Below the pieces are notes generated by a model. The model was given only the letters and a program-made list of their open reading frames with translations. It ran no database searches and had not been told where the DNA came from. A stretch of 64,000 bases of DNA, taken from contig NZ_JAUFQJ010000006.1 in assembly GCF_030409685.1 (NCBI RefSeq), forward strand, positions 186,001 through 250,000. The letters are read 5' to 3'. Origin of the DNA: Ferruginibacter paludis (lineage in GTDB: Bacteria > Bacteroidota > Bacteroidia > Chitinophagales > Chitinophagaceae). Positions 38,016 through 45,353 of the stretch are shown here, piece after piece (the stretch's first letter is position 1; every line of letters starts with the position of its first letter). Position numbers and translations under genes: made by a program.

Positions 38016-39182
38016 ATGAGCACTTCTATTGACACCTTAATTACCTCAACCAGCGATACTGCCCTGAAAACAATAGCCGAAAAAGTAAAACAACAAATCA
38101 GGATAACAGACGAAGAAGGCATCATTTTATTTGAAAGAGCCAGCCTGCCTTTTGCCGGCGCATTGGCTAATTTCATCCGGGAAAGATTGCATGGTGACAC
38201 AACCTACTTCAACCGGAATTTTCATATTGAGCCTACGAATGTTTGCGTGTTTAGCTGTAAGTTTTGCTCCTATTCCCGTTTATATGCTAAAAAAGAAGAA
38301 GGATGGGAACTGAGTATTGACCAGATGCTGGACATTGTAAAAACCTACGATGGCAAACCAATAACGGAAGTACATATTGTCGGCGGCGTGCATCCGAAAA
38401 TGAATATGGATTATTTTATTGAACTGATGCAGAAAATCAAAGCGCATAGACCTGATCTGCACGTTAAAGCATTCACTGCAGTAGAACTGGATTATATGTT
38501 CCGCAAGGCAAAACTTTCCGTTGAGGAAGGAATGAAACGGTTGCATGATGCAGGCCTGGATAGTTTGCCCGGTGGCGGTGCAGAAATTTTTGCACCGGAA
38601 ATAAGGGAACAAATTTGTGCTGATAAAGTGGATGGTGAAGGTTGGCTGAAGATACACGAAACGGCACACCAGTTAGGTATGCATACCAACGCGACTATGT
38701 TGTATGGCCACATTGAAAAATATAAACATCGTATTGATCATATGCGCAGACTGCGGGAACTGCAGGATAAAACCGGCGGCTTTAATACCTTCATTCCTTT
38801 AAAATTCCGTAACCAGGATAACGACATGAGTTATGTTACAGAATCAACCATTACAGAAGATATGCGGCTATACGCCATTGCCAGAATTTACCTGGACAAC
38901 TTCCCCCACCTGAAAGCATACTGGCCGATGCTGGGCAGAGAAAATGCACAGCTCAGTTTGTCGTTTGGTGTAAATGATATTGACGGTACCATTGATGACT
39001 CTACCAAAATATATTCCATGGCAGGTAGCGAAGAACAAACCCCTGCGATGAGCACGGCCCAGCTGGTGACACTGATAAAACAGGTAAAAAGAAAACCTGT
39101 TGAAAGAGATACTTTATACAATGTAGTAAAAGATTATTCGCTGGATGCAGCTGCTGCAATACCAGATGCTCAACTCAATTGA
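38016..39182 (+). CDS. mqnE: Aminofutalosine synthase (radical SAM), menaquinone biosynthesis
   Basis: The enzyme condenses 3-[(1-carboxyvinyl)oxy]benzoate with SAM to make aminofutalosine, an early step of the futalosine route to menaquinone. The radical SAM cluster is CVFSCKFC (Cys77, Cys81, Cys84). VHIVGGVHPK near residue 125 and SLPGGGAEIF near residue 190 are typical of MqnE rather than MqnC. The length is 388 residues with the start at 38016; an upstream in-frame ATG at 37947 lies before the promoter -7 box and is rejected. The stop overlaps the ypdA ATG (TGATG). Confidence 0.92.
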   Translation: MSTSIDTLITSTSDTALKTIAEKVKQQIRITDEEGIILFERASLPFAGALANFIRERLHGDTTYFNRNFHIEPTNVCVFSCKFCSYSRLYAKKEEGWELSIDQMLDIVKTYDGKPITEVHIVGGVHPKMNMDYFIELMQKIKAHRPDLHVKAFTAVELDYMFRKAKLSVEEGMKRLHDAGLDSLPGGGAEIFAPEIREQICADKVDGEGWLKIHETAHQLGMHTNATMLYGHIEKYKHRIDHMRRLRELQDKTGGFNTFIPLKFRNQDNDMSYVTESTITEDMRLYAIARIYLDNFPHLKAYWPMLGRENAQLSLSFGVNDIDGTIDDSTKIYSMAGSEEQTPAMSTAQLVTLIKQVKRKPVERDTLYNVVKDYSLDAAAAIPDAQLN

Positions 39183-40165
39183 TGATACCTATGAACCCTG
39201 TAATGGATGTAATAATTATTGGCGGAGGACCTATAGGACTGGCATGTGCGCTGGAAGCAAAGCGCAACAAACTGCATTACCTGGTTATCGAAAAAGGCAC
39301 ACTGGTCAATTCCCTTTATAATTACCCGGATAATATGACCTTTTTTTCTACCTCTGAAAAACTGGAAATTGGTGGTGTACCTTTTGTGAGTAACAACATA
39401 AAACCTACCCGCAATGAATCACTGGAATACTACCGTCGCGTCACCGTTGCAAACGAATTAAAACTCCATCTTTTTGAAGAAGTAAAAACGCTTGTTAAAG
39501 AAAATGGCCATTTCAATATTCAAACCACCAAGGCAAATTATACTACCCGCAACATTATAATGGCCACCGGATTTTATGATCTGCCTTTTTTACTGAATGT
39601 TCCTGGTGAAGATTTACCCAAAGTAACTCACTATTATAAAGACCCGCACTTTTATGCATTTCAGAAAGTACTTGTTGTTGGTGCCAGCAATTCTGCCGTA
39701 GATGCGGCTTTGGAGACTTTCCGGAAAGGTGCAGACGTTACGATGGTGGTAAGAGAAAAAGAAATTGGTGAAAGGGTAAAATACTGGGTAAGGCCCGATA
39801 TTGTCAACCGTATCACCGAGGGATCAATTAAAGCCTTTTTCAATTCAACAGTGGCTTCCATACACGGAAAAACAGTGGACATTAATACACCGGAAGGATT
39901 GGTAACTATTGACAATGACTGGGTGATTGCCATGACCGGCTACCAGCCGAACCTTGCTTTTCTTGAGCGCATAGGTGTTGAATTATCCGATGATACAATA
40001 AGAAAACCCAACTATAATGCCGATACGCATGAAAGCAATATTAAAGGAATTTACCTGGCAGGTGTAATATGCGGTGGTATGAATACGCATAGCTTGTTTA
40101 TCGAAAATTCAAGGGAACACGCTGTTAAAATTATTGATAATATAGTAAGCAATCAAGGCTGCTAA
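39182..40165 (+). CDS. ypdA: YpdA-type FAD/NADPH oxidoreductase (putative bacillithiol disulfide reductase)
   Basis: The 327-residue flavoprotein has an N-terminal FAD-binding motif VIIIGGGPIGLACALEA and a second dinucleotide motif VVGASNSAVDAALETFRKGAD near residue 165. The stretch NMTFFSTSEKLEIGGVPF is a signature of YpdA. It lacks the CxxC redox pair of thioredoxin reductases. In Bacillus and Staphylococcus YpdA reduces bacillithiol disulfide with NADPH; Bacteroidota of this group often encode it. The ATG overlaps the mqnE stop by one base, so translation is coupled to mqnE. Confidence 0.87.
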   Translation: MIPMNPVMDVIIIGGGPIGLACALEAKRNKLHYLVIEKGTLVNSLYNYPDNMTFFSTSEKLEIGGVPFVSNNIKPTRNESLEYYRRVTVANELKLHLFEEVKTLVKENGHFNIQTTKANYTTRNIIMATGFYDLPFLLNVPGEDLPKVTHYYKDPHFYAFQKVLVVGASNSAVDAALETFRKGADVTMVVREKEIGERVKYWVRPDIVNRITEGSIKAFFNSTVASIHGKTVDINTPEGLVTIDNDWVIAMTGYQPNLAFLERIGVELSDDTIRKPNYNADTHESNIKGIYLAGVICGGMNTHSLFIENSREHAVKIIDNIVSNQGC

Positions 40166-40210
40166 CCCAGATGAGCCAAGGCAATAACGCAGTATCGTTT
40201 GTAAATGCAA

Positions 40211-40267
40211 AAGGTTGAACACAGAAAGACATATTTTGTCATCCTGTGTTCAACCTTACTTTTTTTG
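40211..40267. terminator. Strong bidirectional terminator after ypdA
   Basis: A perfect 14-base-pair stem (40211-40224 with 40244-40257; AAGGTTGAACACAG and its complement) encloses a 19-base loop that can add a GACA/TGTC pairing. A T-rich tract follows on the plus strand; on the minus side four T residues follow. It separates ypdA from the microprotein array. Confidence 0.85.
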
Positions 40268-40307
40268 TTTAATATTTTTTATTCTTGTCGTCTGCAAACA
40301 GTTTTAA

Positions 40308-40423
40308 TTAGTTTGCAAATAGAATGTATAAAACCAAATACACAGAAGAAATAGCGGTAAGAGTTAATCCAAATTTTCTTATGTTAGCTTCCTGAGTGCA
40401 ATAGCATTGTAAATATGTTCCAT
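40308..40423 (-). pseudogene. Frameshifted copy of the 38-aa membrane microprotein
   Basis: Aligned to its two neighbours this copy keeps the start (MEHIYNAIA), the membrane segment and the AN-stop ending, but is one base short (116 rather than 117 bases) around codon 10. As written it reads 13 residues and stops at TAA. Restoring one base gives QEANIRKFG followed by a hydrophobic segment LTLTAISSVYLVLYILFAN. It is the most diverged of the three copies and the last in transcription order. A single sequencing error is the alternative explanation. Confidence 0.7.
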
Positions 40424-40511
40424 TTTACTGAGTTTTAATGGTGTGTTGTTGAAATGCTTAGTTAAGGTCACCAATTACTTCCAGACCTTATTTTTATAGT
40501 CACCCCGAGTA

Positions 40512-40628
40512 TTAGTTTGCCAACATGATATATAAAGCAAAGTATACTGATGCTGCTGCTGTAAGTGCTAATCCAAATCTTCTGATTGCAACTTCCTGTT
40601 TTGTGATAGCATTGTAAATTTGTTCCAT
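40512..40628 (-). CDS. 38-residue single-span membrane microprotein, copy 2
   Basis: I do not recognise this family. The protein is 38 residues: a polar, positively charged N-terminal part MEQIYNAITKQEVAIRRFG and then one hydrophobic segment of about 19 residues ending MLAN. It should lie in the inner membrane with its N-terminus in the cytoplasm by the positive-inside rule. Copy 3 is nearly identical in protein (about 36 of 38) while differing at several synonymous third positions, which is the pattern of a selected coding sequence. The gene also shares a short pre-start motif AAAACTCGGAAAA with copy 1. No Shine-Dalgarno sequence is present, as usual in this phylum. Confidence 0.75.
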   Translation of the reverse strand: MEQIYNAITKQEVAIRRFGLALTAAASVYFALYIMLAN

Positions 40629-40738
40629 TTTTCCGAGTTTTAAAAGATGAGTTGAGTTTTTGTTGTTGTGGTATTAAATTTTGTTGTGTTAAATGCTTTT
40701 TGGCATCTTAAAATTTTATCGTTGCTGAGCAGATATTT

Positions 40739-40855
40739 TTAATTGGCCAGCATAAGGTATAAAGCAAAATATACTGAAGATGCAGCTGTTAGCGCTAATC
40801 CAAATCTTCTGATTGCAACTTCTTGTTTTGTGATGGCGTTGTAAATTTGTTCCAT
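40739..40855 (-). CDS. 38-residue single-span membrane microprotein, copy 3
   Basis: This is the first gene of the minus-strand array. It encodes 38 residues that differ from copy 2 only at one Ala/Ser and one Ile/Leu position, both inside the membrane span (LTAASSVYFALYLMLAN). The N-terminal 23 residues are identical while codons such as GCC/GCT, CAA/CAG and GCG/GCA differ, so protein sequence is conserved over DNA sequence. The spacer to copy 2 is 110 bases and copy 2 to copy 1 is 88 bases. Possible roles include a small hydrophobic toxin, a membrane-complex subunit or a regulatory peptide; the sequence alone does not decide. Confidence 0.75.
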   Translation of the reverse strand: MEQIYNAITKQEVAIRRFGLALTAASSVYFALYLMLAN

Positions 40856-41044
40856 TTTCTTAGGTTTTAGTTGTTTAAAGTTGTGTTGTTAGTATTAAAA
40901 CTGATACAATTGTTATTATAACTTGTTCTGCTTTTAAATTTTTTAAGGACAATAGTTTGCCAGGCTGCAGTTGCAGGTAGAAAAATAGTTACAAAAAAAA
41001 ATTAGATTTTTAACTCCCTAAGTACTGATTTGTCCGGTAAGCAA

Positions 41045-41431
41045 TTAAAAAATCACCACATTCTGACCAAGTGCATTGATAGCAGAACTGTTGTCCATTG
41101 TTACAATGCGGTAGTTAACTACGCCTGAAGTTGTTTTAATGTTATCTGCAAAATGGTAAGCTTCACTGCTTTCACCCATTAAAATTGCTACTGTTTTAAA
41201 TTCGCCGCCATTGATGCTTTTTTCAATCAGGTAAGAAGTACCTGTAGTTTCATAACCTGCATTCCAGCCCAGACTGATTTTACCGGCATTTTTTAAGGTA
41301 ACCTTCAAGGCGTTGCTGCTTTTAAAAGAGATAACCGCTTTAGAAGCTGATACCAATTTCACAGGTTTTAGTGTAGCAAAAGACGAATGGCTAATTACGA
41401 TGGCAATGAGGAGAGTAATAATCTGTTTCAT
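41045..41431 (-). CDS. Small secreted protein with a fibronectin III-like domain
   Basis: The 128-residue protein has a signal peptide (residues 1-19, MKQIITLLIAIVISHSSFA). The remainder resembles the FnIII-like module found before T9SS sorting domains in this phylum (KISLGWNAGYETTGTSYLIEKSINGGEFKTVA, then YHFADN and VNYRIVTMD), but there is no sorting domain at the C-terminus. It is therefore probably periplasmic or released. Function unknown. It lies upstream of the microprotein array on the same strand, 189 bases away. Confidence 0.72.
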   Translation of the reverse strand: MKQIITLLIAIVISHSSFATLKPVKLVSASKAVISFKSSNALKVTLKNAGKISLGWNAGYETTGTSYLIEKSINGGEFKTVAILMGESSEAYHFADNIKTTSGVVNYRIVTMDNSSAINALGQNVVIF

Positions 41432-41830
41432 GTTTTCTTGAGTTAGGGTTAAAATCGTTTTAATCAGGGGTAATGATTGCTACGATTGCGATACAAACAT
41501 ACTGCGGGTATTTATACTACCAAAACTTTTCGTCGAAAAGGTTAGTAGAAGTACGAAAATTGATATAGTAGTTTCGCTACCTCATAAATTAAACGATTAT
41601 AATAGTTCTAAAGAACTACTATTTTTCTTATTAATTATCAACAGATTACACTGTCATTTCAATTGAGATAATTATCCGGATTCAGCAATCCTGAATTTGT
41701 AAAAAAAATATTTTTTTTAAAAAAAAGTAAAAAGTTGCGAAAATCTGCGGCATTTTACCCGGTAAATTTACTATCTGGTCGATTTTTTTTTTGCTTTTTT
41801 AGCAAAAATTACCCTGTCAGGAACTCTTCA
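41432..41830. other. AT-rich intergenic region
   Basis: About 400 bases with long A and T tracts, including A/T runs near 41700-41730 and 41780-41790. A 6-3-6 palindrome CTTTTCGTCGAAAAG lies at 41526-41540, about 95 bases before the small secreted protein, and might be an operator. No convincing ORF or RNA gene. Confidence 0.45.
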
Positions 41831-42015
41831 ATGGTAAAATTACCTGGGTACGAGTACAACAAGAAAGACATGTTACGGCGTGATTGGTGAATATTATCTA
41901 GGGAGATGGTGAAATTGACTACAGCAAATACTGCGATTATTTCCTTTTACCAAATAATGTTCACAGAATTATGTGGAGGCTTCGTGATTACAGTTTCCGA
42001 TTCGATATAAAATGA
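41831..42015 (+). pseudogene. Possible decayed reading frame upstream of the glutaminase-like gene
   Basis: Three short stretches in different frames read like one protein: MVKLPGYEYNKKDMLRR from 41831, then GEYYLGRW, then GEIDYSKYCDYFLLPNNV from about 41908 through RLRDYSFRFDIK to a TGA at 42013-42015. That TGA overlaps the next ATG as ATGA, the usual coupling arrangement of two genes in an operon. The last open stretch (41902-42015) has no good start codon. I infer a frameshifted remnant of a small upstream gene. The family is not recognised and chance cannot be excluded. Confidence 0.3.
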
Positions 42016-43070
42016 ATCGAATTTCTATAATGTACCAAGGGCGCTGGCCCTCGCCAGGGATTGCGGACCTTGCAAAAACCGATCATGTGCAACTGCATTA
42101 CAAGCGGACAGCAAATTCGTTGTCCGTTTTTTCGATTCATATGCAACCTCCAGTTGATTTGTATTATGTTATTCTAAACGGGCCACAGTTTGTCGCTAAA
42201 AAGCCGTATTATGCAGCCATGGGGCCTGTTTACTTTCCGAATGCAGATTTAGCGTATTTAACCGTATACAGTATTGCAGCTATTCAGCAAGCATTCGACA
42301 GCATTACGAAAGATTTTGAAATAGAATTTAATTATCCGCAGGGTGGTTGCCAGCAACGGGCACAAATTATGTCCATGCTTTTGTCTAAGAAATTCAACAC
42401 AGATCATTGTAAAGTCTGGCTGTTTCCGCCAGTTGCTTTGTACATAGGAGACTATAGAACATTGTATATAGAAGACATCAATCACCTTACTCCTGACAAC
42501 AGGATTGAATGGAACTACCATGTTGCGCCTGCGGTGCAGGTACAAATAGATGACCGTATTGAGACCATGGTACTAGATCCTTCTATCAACAACCACCGGC
42601 CGATGTTGTTGCAAGAGTGGTTCGCCGCCATTGGAAACAGCGATCAAAGCAAATACAGTTTTTTACTGCCAGATAAATATTTTTTTTATTGCTGTTACAA
42701 CAGCAGTAATACGCTTTCTACAATTTTCGACGGAACTTTTTCCAACTTTGAGAATAATATCAAAGACGATTTGACCATGGAAAAGGGATTGGCCATTAAC
42801 GATATCGCCATCAAAATTTTCCATAAGCATATTGAGCCATTGAAATCATCGAATGAAGAAAGTGATAAAATAAGACTACAGGATCTGAAAGATATATTCG
42901 GCAACACTTCTGCATTAGATCTGCTCTTTTCGCAAAATATCAGCGGAACAACGAATAATACTACTCACCGGTATGTGATCAGTAACTACAGCGATATTAT
43001 TAATGAAGCAAGGATATTATTCAACGAAAGACTGACTTACTGGACAAAAATTACCAATACGTTACTTTAA
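42012..43070 (+). CDS. Protein-glutaminase-like (protein-glutamine deamidase) enzyme
   Basis: The 352-residue protein contains the signature of the protein-glutaminase family known from Chryseobacterium: GGCQQRAQIMSMLL with the nucleophile Cys113, WNYHVAPAVQV with His170, and VLDPSI with Asp189, a complete Cys-His-Asp triad at typical spacing. Enzymes of this family deamidate glutamine side chains in proteins. Unlike the Chryseobacterium enzyme it has no evident signal peptide or pro-region, so it may act inside the cell or be delivered by another route. The C-terminal ~130 residues are unassigned. Its start overlaps the stop of a possible decayed frame. Confidence 0.75.
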   Translation: MNRISIMYQGRWPSPGIADLAKTDHVQLHYKRTANSLSVFSIHMQPPVDLYYVILNGPQFVAKKPYYAAMGPVYFPNADLAYLTVYSIAAIQQAFDSITKDFEIEFNYPQGGCQQRAQIMSMLLSKKFNTDHCKVWLFPPVALYIGDYRTLYIEDINHLTPDNRIEWNYHVAPAVQVQIDDRIETMVLDPSINNHRPMLLQEWFAAIGNSDQSKYSFLLPDKYFFYCCYNSSNTLSTIFDGTFSNFENNIKDDLTMEKGLAINDIAIKIFHKHIEPLKSSNEESDKIRLQDLKDIFGNTSALDLLFSQNISGTTNNTTHRYVISNYSDIINEARILFNERLTYWTKITNTLL

Positions 43071-43102
43071 TTGAACGCCACCCGGCTAAACTGGCAGAAT
43101 AC

Positions 43103-43134
43103 AAAAAGAGCGCTCATTACTGAACGCTCTTTTT
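43103..43134. terminator. Bidirectional terminator between glutaminase-like and RRM genes
   Basis: A perfect 10-base-pair stem (AAAAAGAGCG, 43103-43112, with 43125-43134) and 12-base loop has A5 and T5 flanks, fitting both convergent genes. Confidence 0.85.
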
Positions 43135-43155
43135 AATGATATGCTGATTATAATA

Positions 43156-43506
43156 TTACCATCTGCTACCACCACCACCGCTGTTACGGCTGTTTGAATA
43201 TCCACCACCGCCACCGCGGTTATTTGAATATCCACCACGGCTTCCACCGCCACCTGTTCTTTCTTCTCTTTCCTTTGCTACAGAAACAGACATTGCACGA
43301 CCTTCAACTTCTTTGTTGTTAAGGCCTAACATTGCATCTTTTCCTTCGTCGTCGTTAGACATTTCTACGAAACCGAAACCACGTGAGCGGCCGCTTTCTC
43401 TGTCCATAATTACTTTGGCAGAAGTTACATTACCAAATTGTGCAAAAAGTTCGTTCAATTCAACATCTGTTGTGTTGAAGCTTAAGTTTGAAACGTAAAT
43501 GTTCAT
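43156..43506 (-). CDS. RRM-domain RNA-binding protein
   Basis: The 116-residue protein starts MNIYVSNLSF; an in-frame upstream ATG at 43569 would add a hydrophobic, non-homologous stretch and is rejected. The single RRM (residues 1-80) has RNP2 (IYVSNL) and RNP1 (RGFGFVEM) intact. The tail from about residue 85 is glycine/arginine/asparagine-rich (GGGGSRGGYSNNRGGGGGYS), like cyanobacterial and Bacteroidota cold-induced RNA-binding proteins. It likely acts as an RNA chaperone. The 215 bases upstream may hold a long AT-rich 5' UTR. Confidence 0.93.
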   Translation of the reverse strand: MNIYVSNLSFNTTDVELNELFAQFGNVTSAKVIMDRESGRSRGFGFVEMSNDDEGKDAMLGLNNKEVEGRAMSVSVAKEREERTGGGGSRGGYSNNRGGGGGYSNSRNSGGGGSRW

Positions 43507-43721
43507 TTTCTTAAAAATTAAAAATAAATAAATTAAAATACCTGTGACGGTAACTGATACTAAAGACAAAATTTTTAAGAAGAATAACTAATACGTTGGA
43601 GAAGTAAAAAATTGAATCTAACTAAAACATTGTGCTCATAGAGCTATTATCACACTGCAAATATATGAGTATTGATTGATTAATACGATTTTATTTTTTT
43701 TATGCAGCACCGTGGACAATG

Positions 43722-43979
43722 TTATGCCTTTAATTTTTCAACAAGAGCGGTGTATTCTTGCATAGCACTGTCCTTTGTTTTGCCCTTCATTTCATTCCAG
43801 GCTTCATATTTAGCCCTTGCTACAAAGTCGAATACGTTGGCAGGAGGCTCTACGTTAATGTCGCCTTCAGTCGCTTGTTTATATAACGCGTATAACTGAA
43901 GCAATATATCATTGGATGGCGCTTTGGGCAACGCTTTACTATCTACTACGGCCTGGTCAAATTCTTCTCTCTTGGTCAT
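43722..43979 (-). CDS. Acyl-CoA-binding protein (ACBP)
   Basis: The 85-residue protein is a full ACBP domain: KAPSNDILLQLYALYKQATEGD in the N-terminal half carries the conserved Tyr and Lys, and FDFVARAKYEAWNEMKGKTKDSAMQEY the second half. It binds long-chain acyl-CoA esters in the cytoplasm. ACBP is mainly eukaryotic but recurs in Bacteroidota. No fatty acid genes adjoin it. Confidence 0.94.
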   Translation of the reverse strand: MTKREEFDQAVVDSKALPKAPSNDILLQLYALYKQATEGDINVEPPANVFDFVARAKYEAWNEMKGKTKDSAMQEYTALVEKLKA

Positions 43980-44138
43980 AAAATAATTTTTATCTTCTTA
44001 CATTACAAAACAGTCATTAAATGGTTTATATAGTTGTAAAATTATGCAACTGATGTATTGAAAATTCTTTTTGCTAATTTTAACAAGTCAACAAAACCGG
44101 GCGCATTTTTGTAACGTTATTGTATACAAACTATTTAC

Positions 44139-44786
44139 ATGAAATTATTTCTTACACTAATCATTGCAGGTACCGCTATTTGCTCCTGCGCACAAACCAA
44201 CCAAAAATCACTAAAAATACCTTTGGCAGAAAAGAAATCTGCCAGCGCAAACGAGGCCGTGGCTACATTCGCCGAAGGTTGTTTCTGGCACGCGGAAATA
44301 GTGTTTCAAAGCCTTGCCGGGGTGAGAGATGCGGTAAGTGGTTATGCCGGCGGCACTACTACTGACCCTGATTACGAAAAGGTAGCTTCCGGCCAAACTG
44401 GTCATGCTGAATCTGTGCAGGTGCATTATGATCCAGCTGTAATAAGCTACGAAACATTGGTGAAAGCATTTTTTGCCAGCCAGGATCCAACGACAATGAA
44501 CAGGCAGGGCAATGATGCCGGAACTGAATACAGGTCCATTGCCTTTTATAACAATGAAAAAGAAAAGGCAATAATTGACGCCACCATAAAAAATTTGACT
44601 GCTGCTAAAGTGTACAGTAATAAGATTGTAACACAGGTTGTACCGCTAACAAAGTTTTATCCTGCAGAAGATTATCACCAGGAATATATCAGCCATAATA
44701 CAGACAATCCTTATGTGGCCAATGTTTCTGTACCAGAATTTTTACATTTCAAGGCAACTTTTAAGGAAGGAAAATTTAAGCCCTAA
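44139..44786 (+). CDS. msrA: Peptide-methionine (S)-S-oxide reductase, lipoprotein form
   Basis: The 215-residue protein has the MsrA active site EGCFW (Cys48) and the downstream SGYAGGTTTDPDYEKVASGQTGHAE and GTEYRS motifs. It repairs S-methionine sulfoxide in proteins. The N-terminus is a signal peptide with a lipobox-like AICSC (Cys15 or Cys17), so it is probably a periplasmic lipoprotein protecting envelope proteins. It ends six bases before the stop of the convergent hypothetical gene. Confidence 0.95.
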   Translation: MKLFLTLIIAGTAICSCAQTNQKSLKIPLAEKKSASANEAVATFAEGCFWHAEIVFQSLAGVRDAVSGYAGGTTTDPDYEKVASGQTGHAESVQVHYDPAVISYETLVKAFFASQDPTTMNRQGNDAGTEYRSIAFYNNEKEKAIIDATIKNLTAAKVYSNKIVTQVVPLTKFYPAEDYHQEYISHNTDNPYVANVSVPEFLHFKATFKEGKFKP

Positions 44787-44792
44787 CCCATA

Positions 44793-45269
44793 TTATATGT
44801 ATAGTTTTTCAAGCTCTTTTAAATAATCATATTGAAGATCTTCATGTAAAGTGGCTATTATTTTGGCCACTTTTTTTATTTGTGACTGGTATAGGTTTAT
44901 CAGTACCTGGCTATTTTGTATTGGAATTGACGAATGCCTCAGCGTGTGGCAAAAGTGCAGCAACAATTCTACCTCGGCCTGTTTCGATGCTGTATAACGG
45001 ATATGCTTAGCTGTATTCCGTAAAATTTTACGCAGGCTTTTCTTGGCAAAATATAAATTGCCTGTATTGATTGCTTTAAACTCTGTCTCAATTTCGCTTT
45101 TTACATTGCTGATGTAGGCCTGTTCATCATTGGCCTCAAACAACAGGTAGTTCAGCAATTCTTTATTGTCTTTTTTATACTTGGCCAGCCTGACGCACAA
45201 TTCAAGCAACTTCGCCGGCGGAATATTAGTCAACTCTTGTTTAATATCATTGATGCTCGCAGCTTTCAT
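44793..45269 (-). CDS. Hypothetical helical protein
   Basis: I do not recognise this 158-residue family by function. It appears all-helical and basic, with IKQELTNIPPAKLLELCVRLAKYKKDNKELLNYLLFEA at the N-terminus and a second helical half ending LKELEKLYI. It is soluble and has no signal peptide. Composition matches the neighbours and the ORF is intact, so it is a real gene. It is convergent with msrA and divergent from the CrtA-like gene. Confidence 0.72.
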   Translation of the reverse strand: MKAASINDIKQELTNIPPAKLLELCVRLAKYKKDNKELLNYLLFEANDEQAYISNVKSEIETEFKAINTGNLYFAKKSLRKILRNTAKHIRYTASKQAEVELLLHFCHTLRHSSIPIQNSQVLINLYQSQIKKVAKIIATLHEDLQYDYLKELEKLYI

Positions 45270-45353
45270 CCGGCTAAATTAATTAACTTCTGTTGTGCGC
45301 AGCAATTCCAAAATAATAACGGTAAAGTAATGACCCAATAACGTTCCAATACA

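Noticed and set aside
41526-41540. Palindrome CTTTTCGTCGAAAAG upstream of the small secreted protein.
   Set aside because: Arms are six bases and no promoter element is seen beside it; kept only as a possible operator note.
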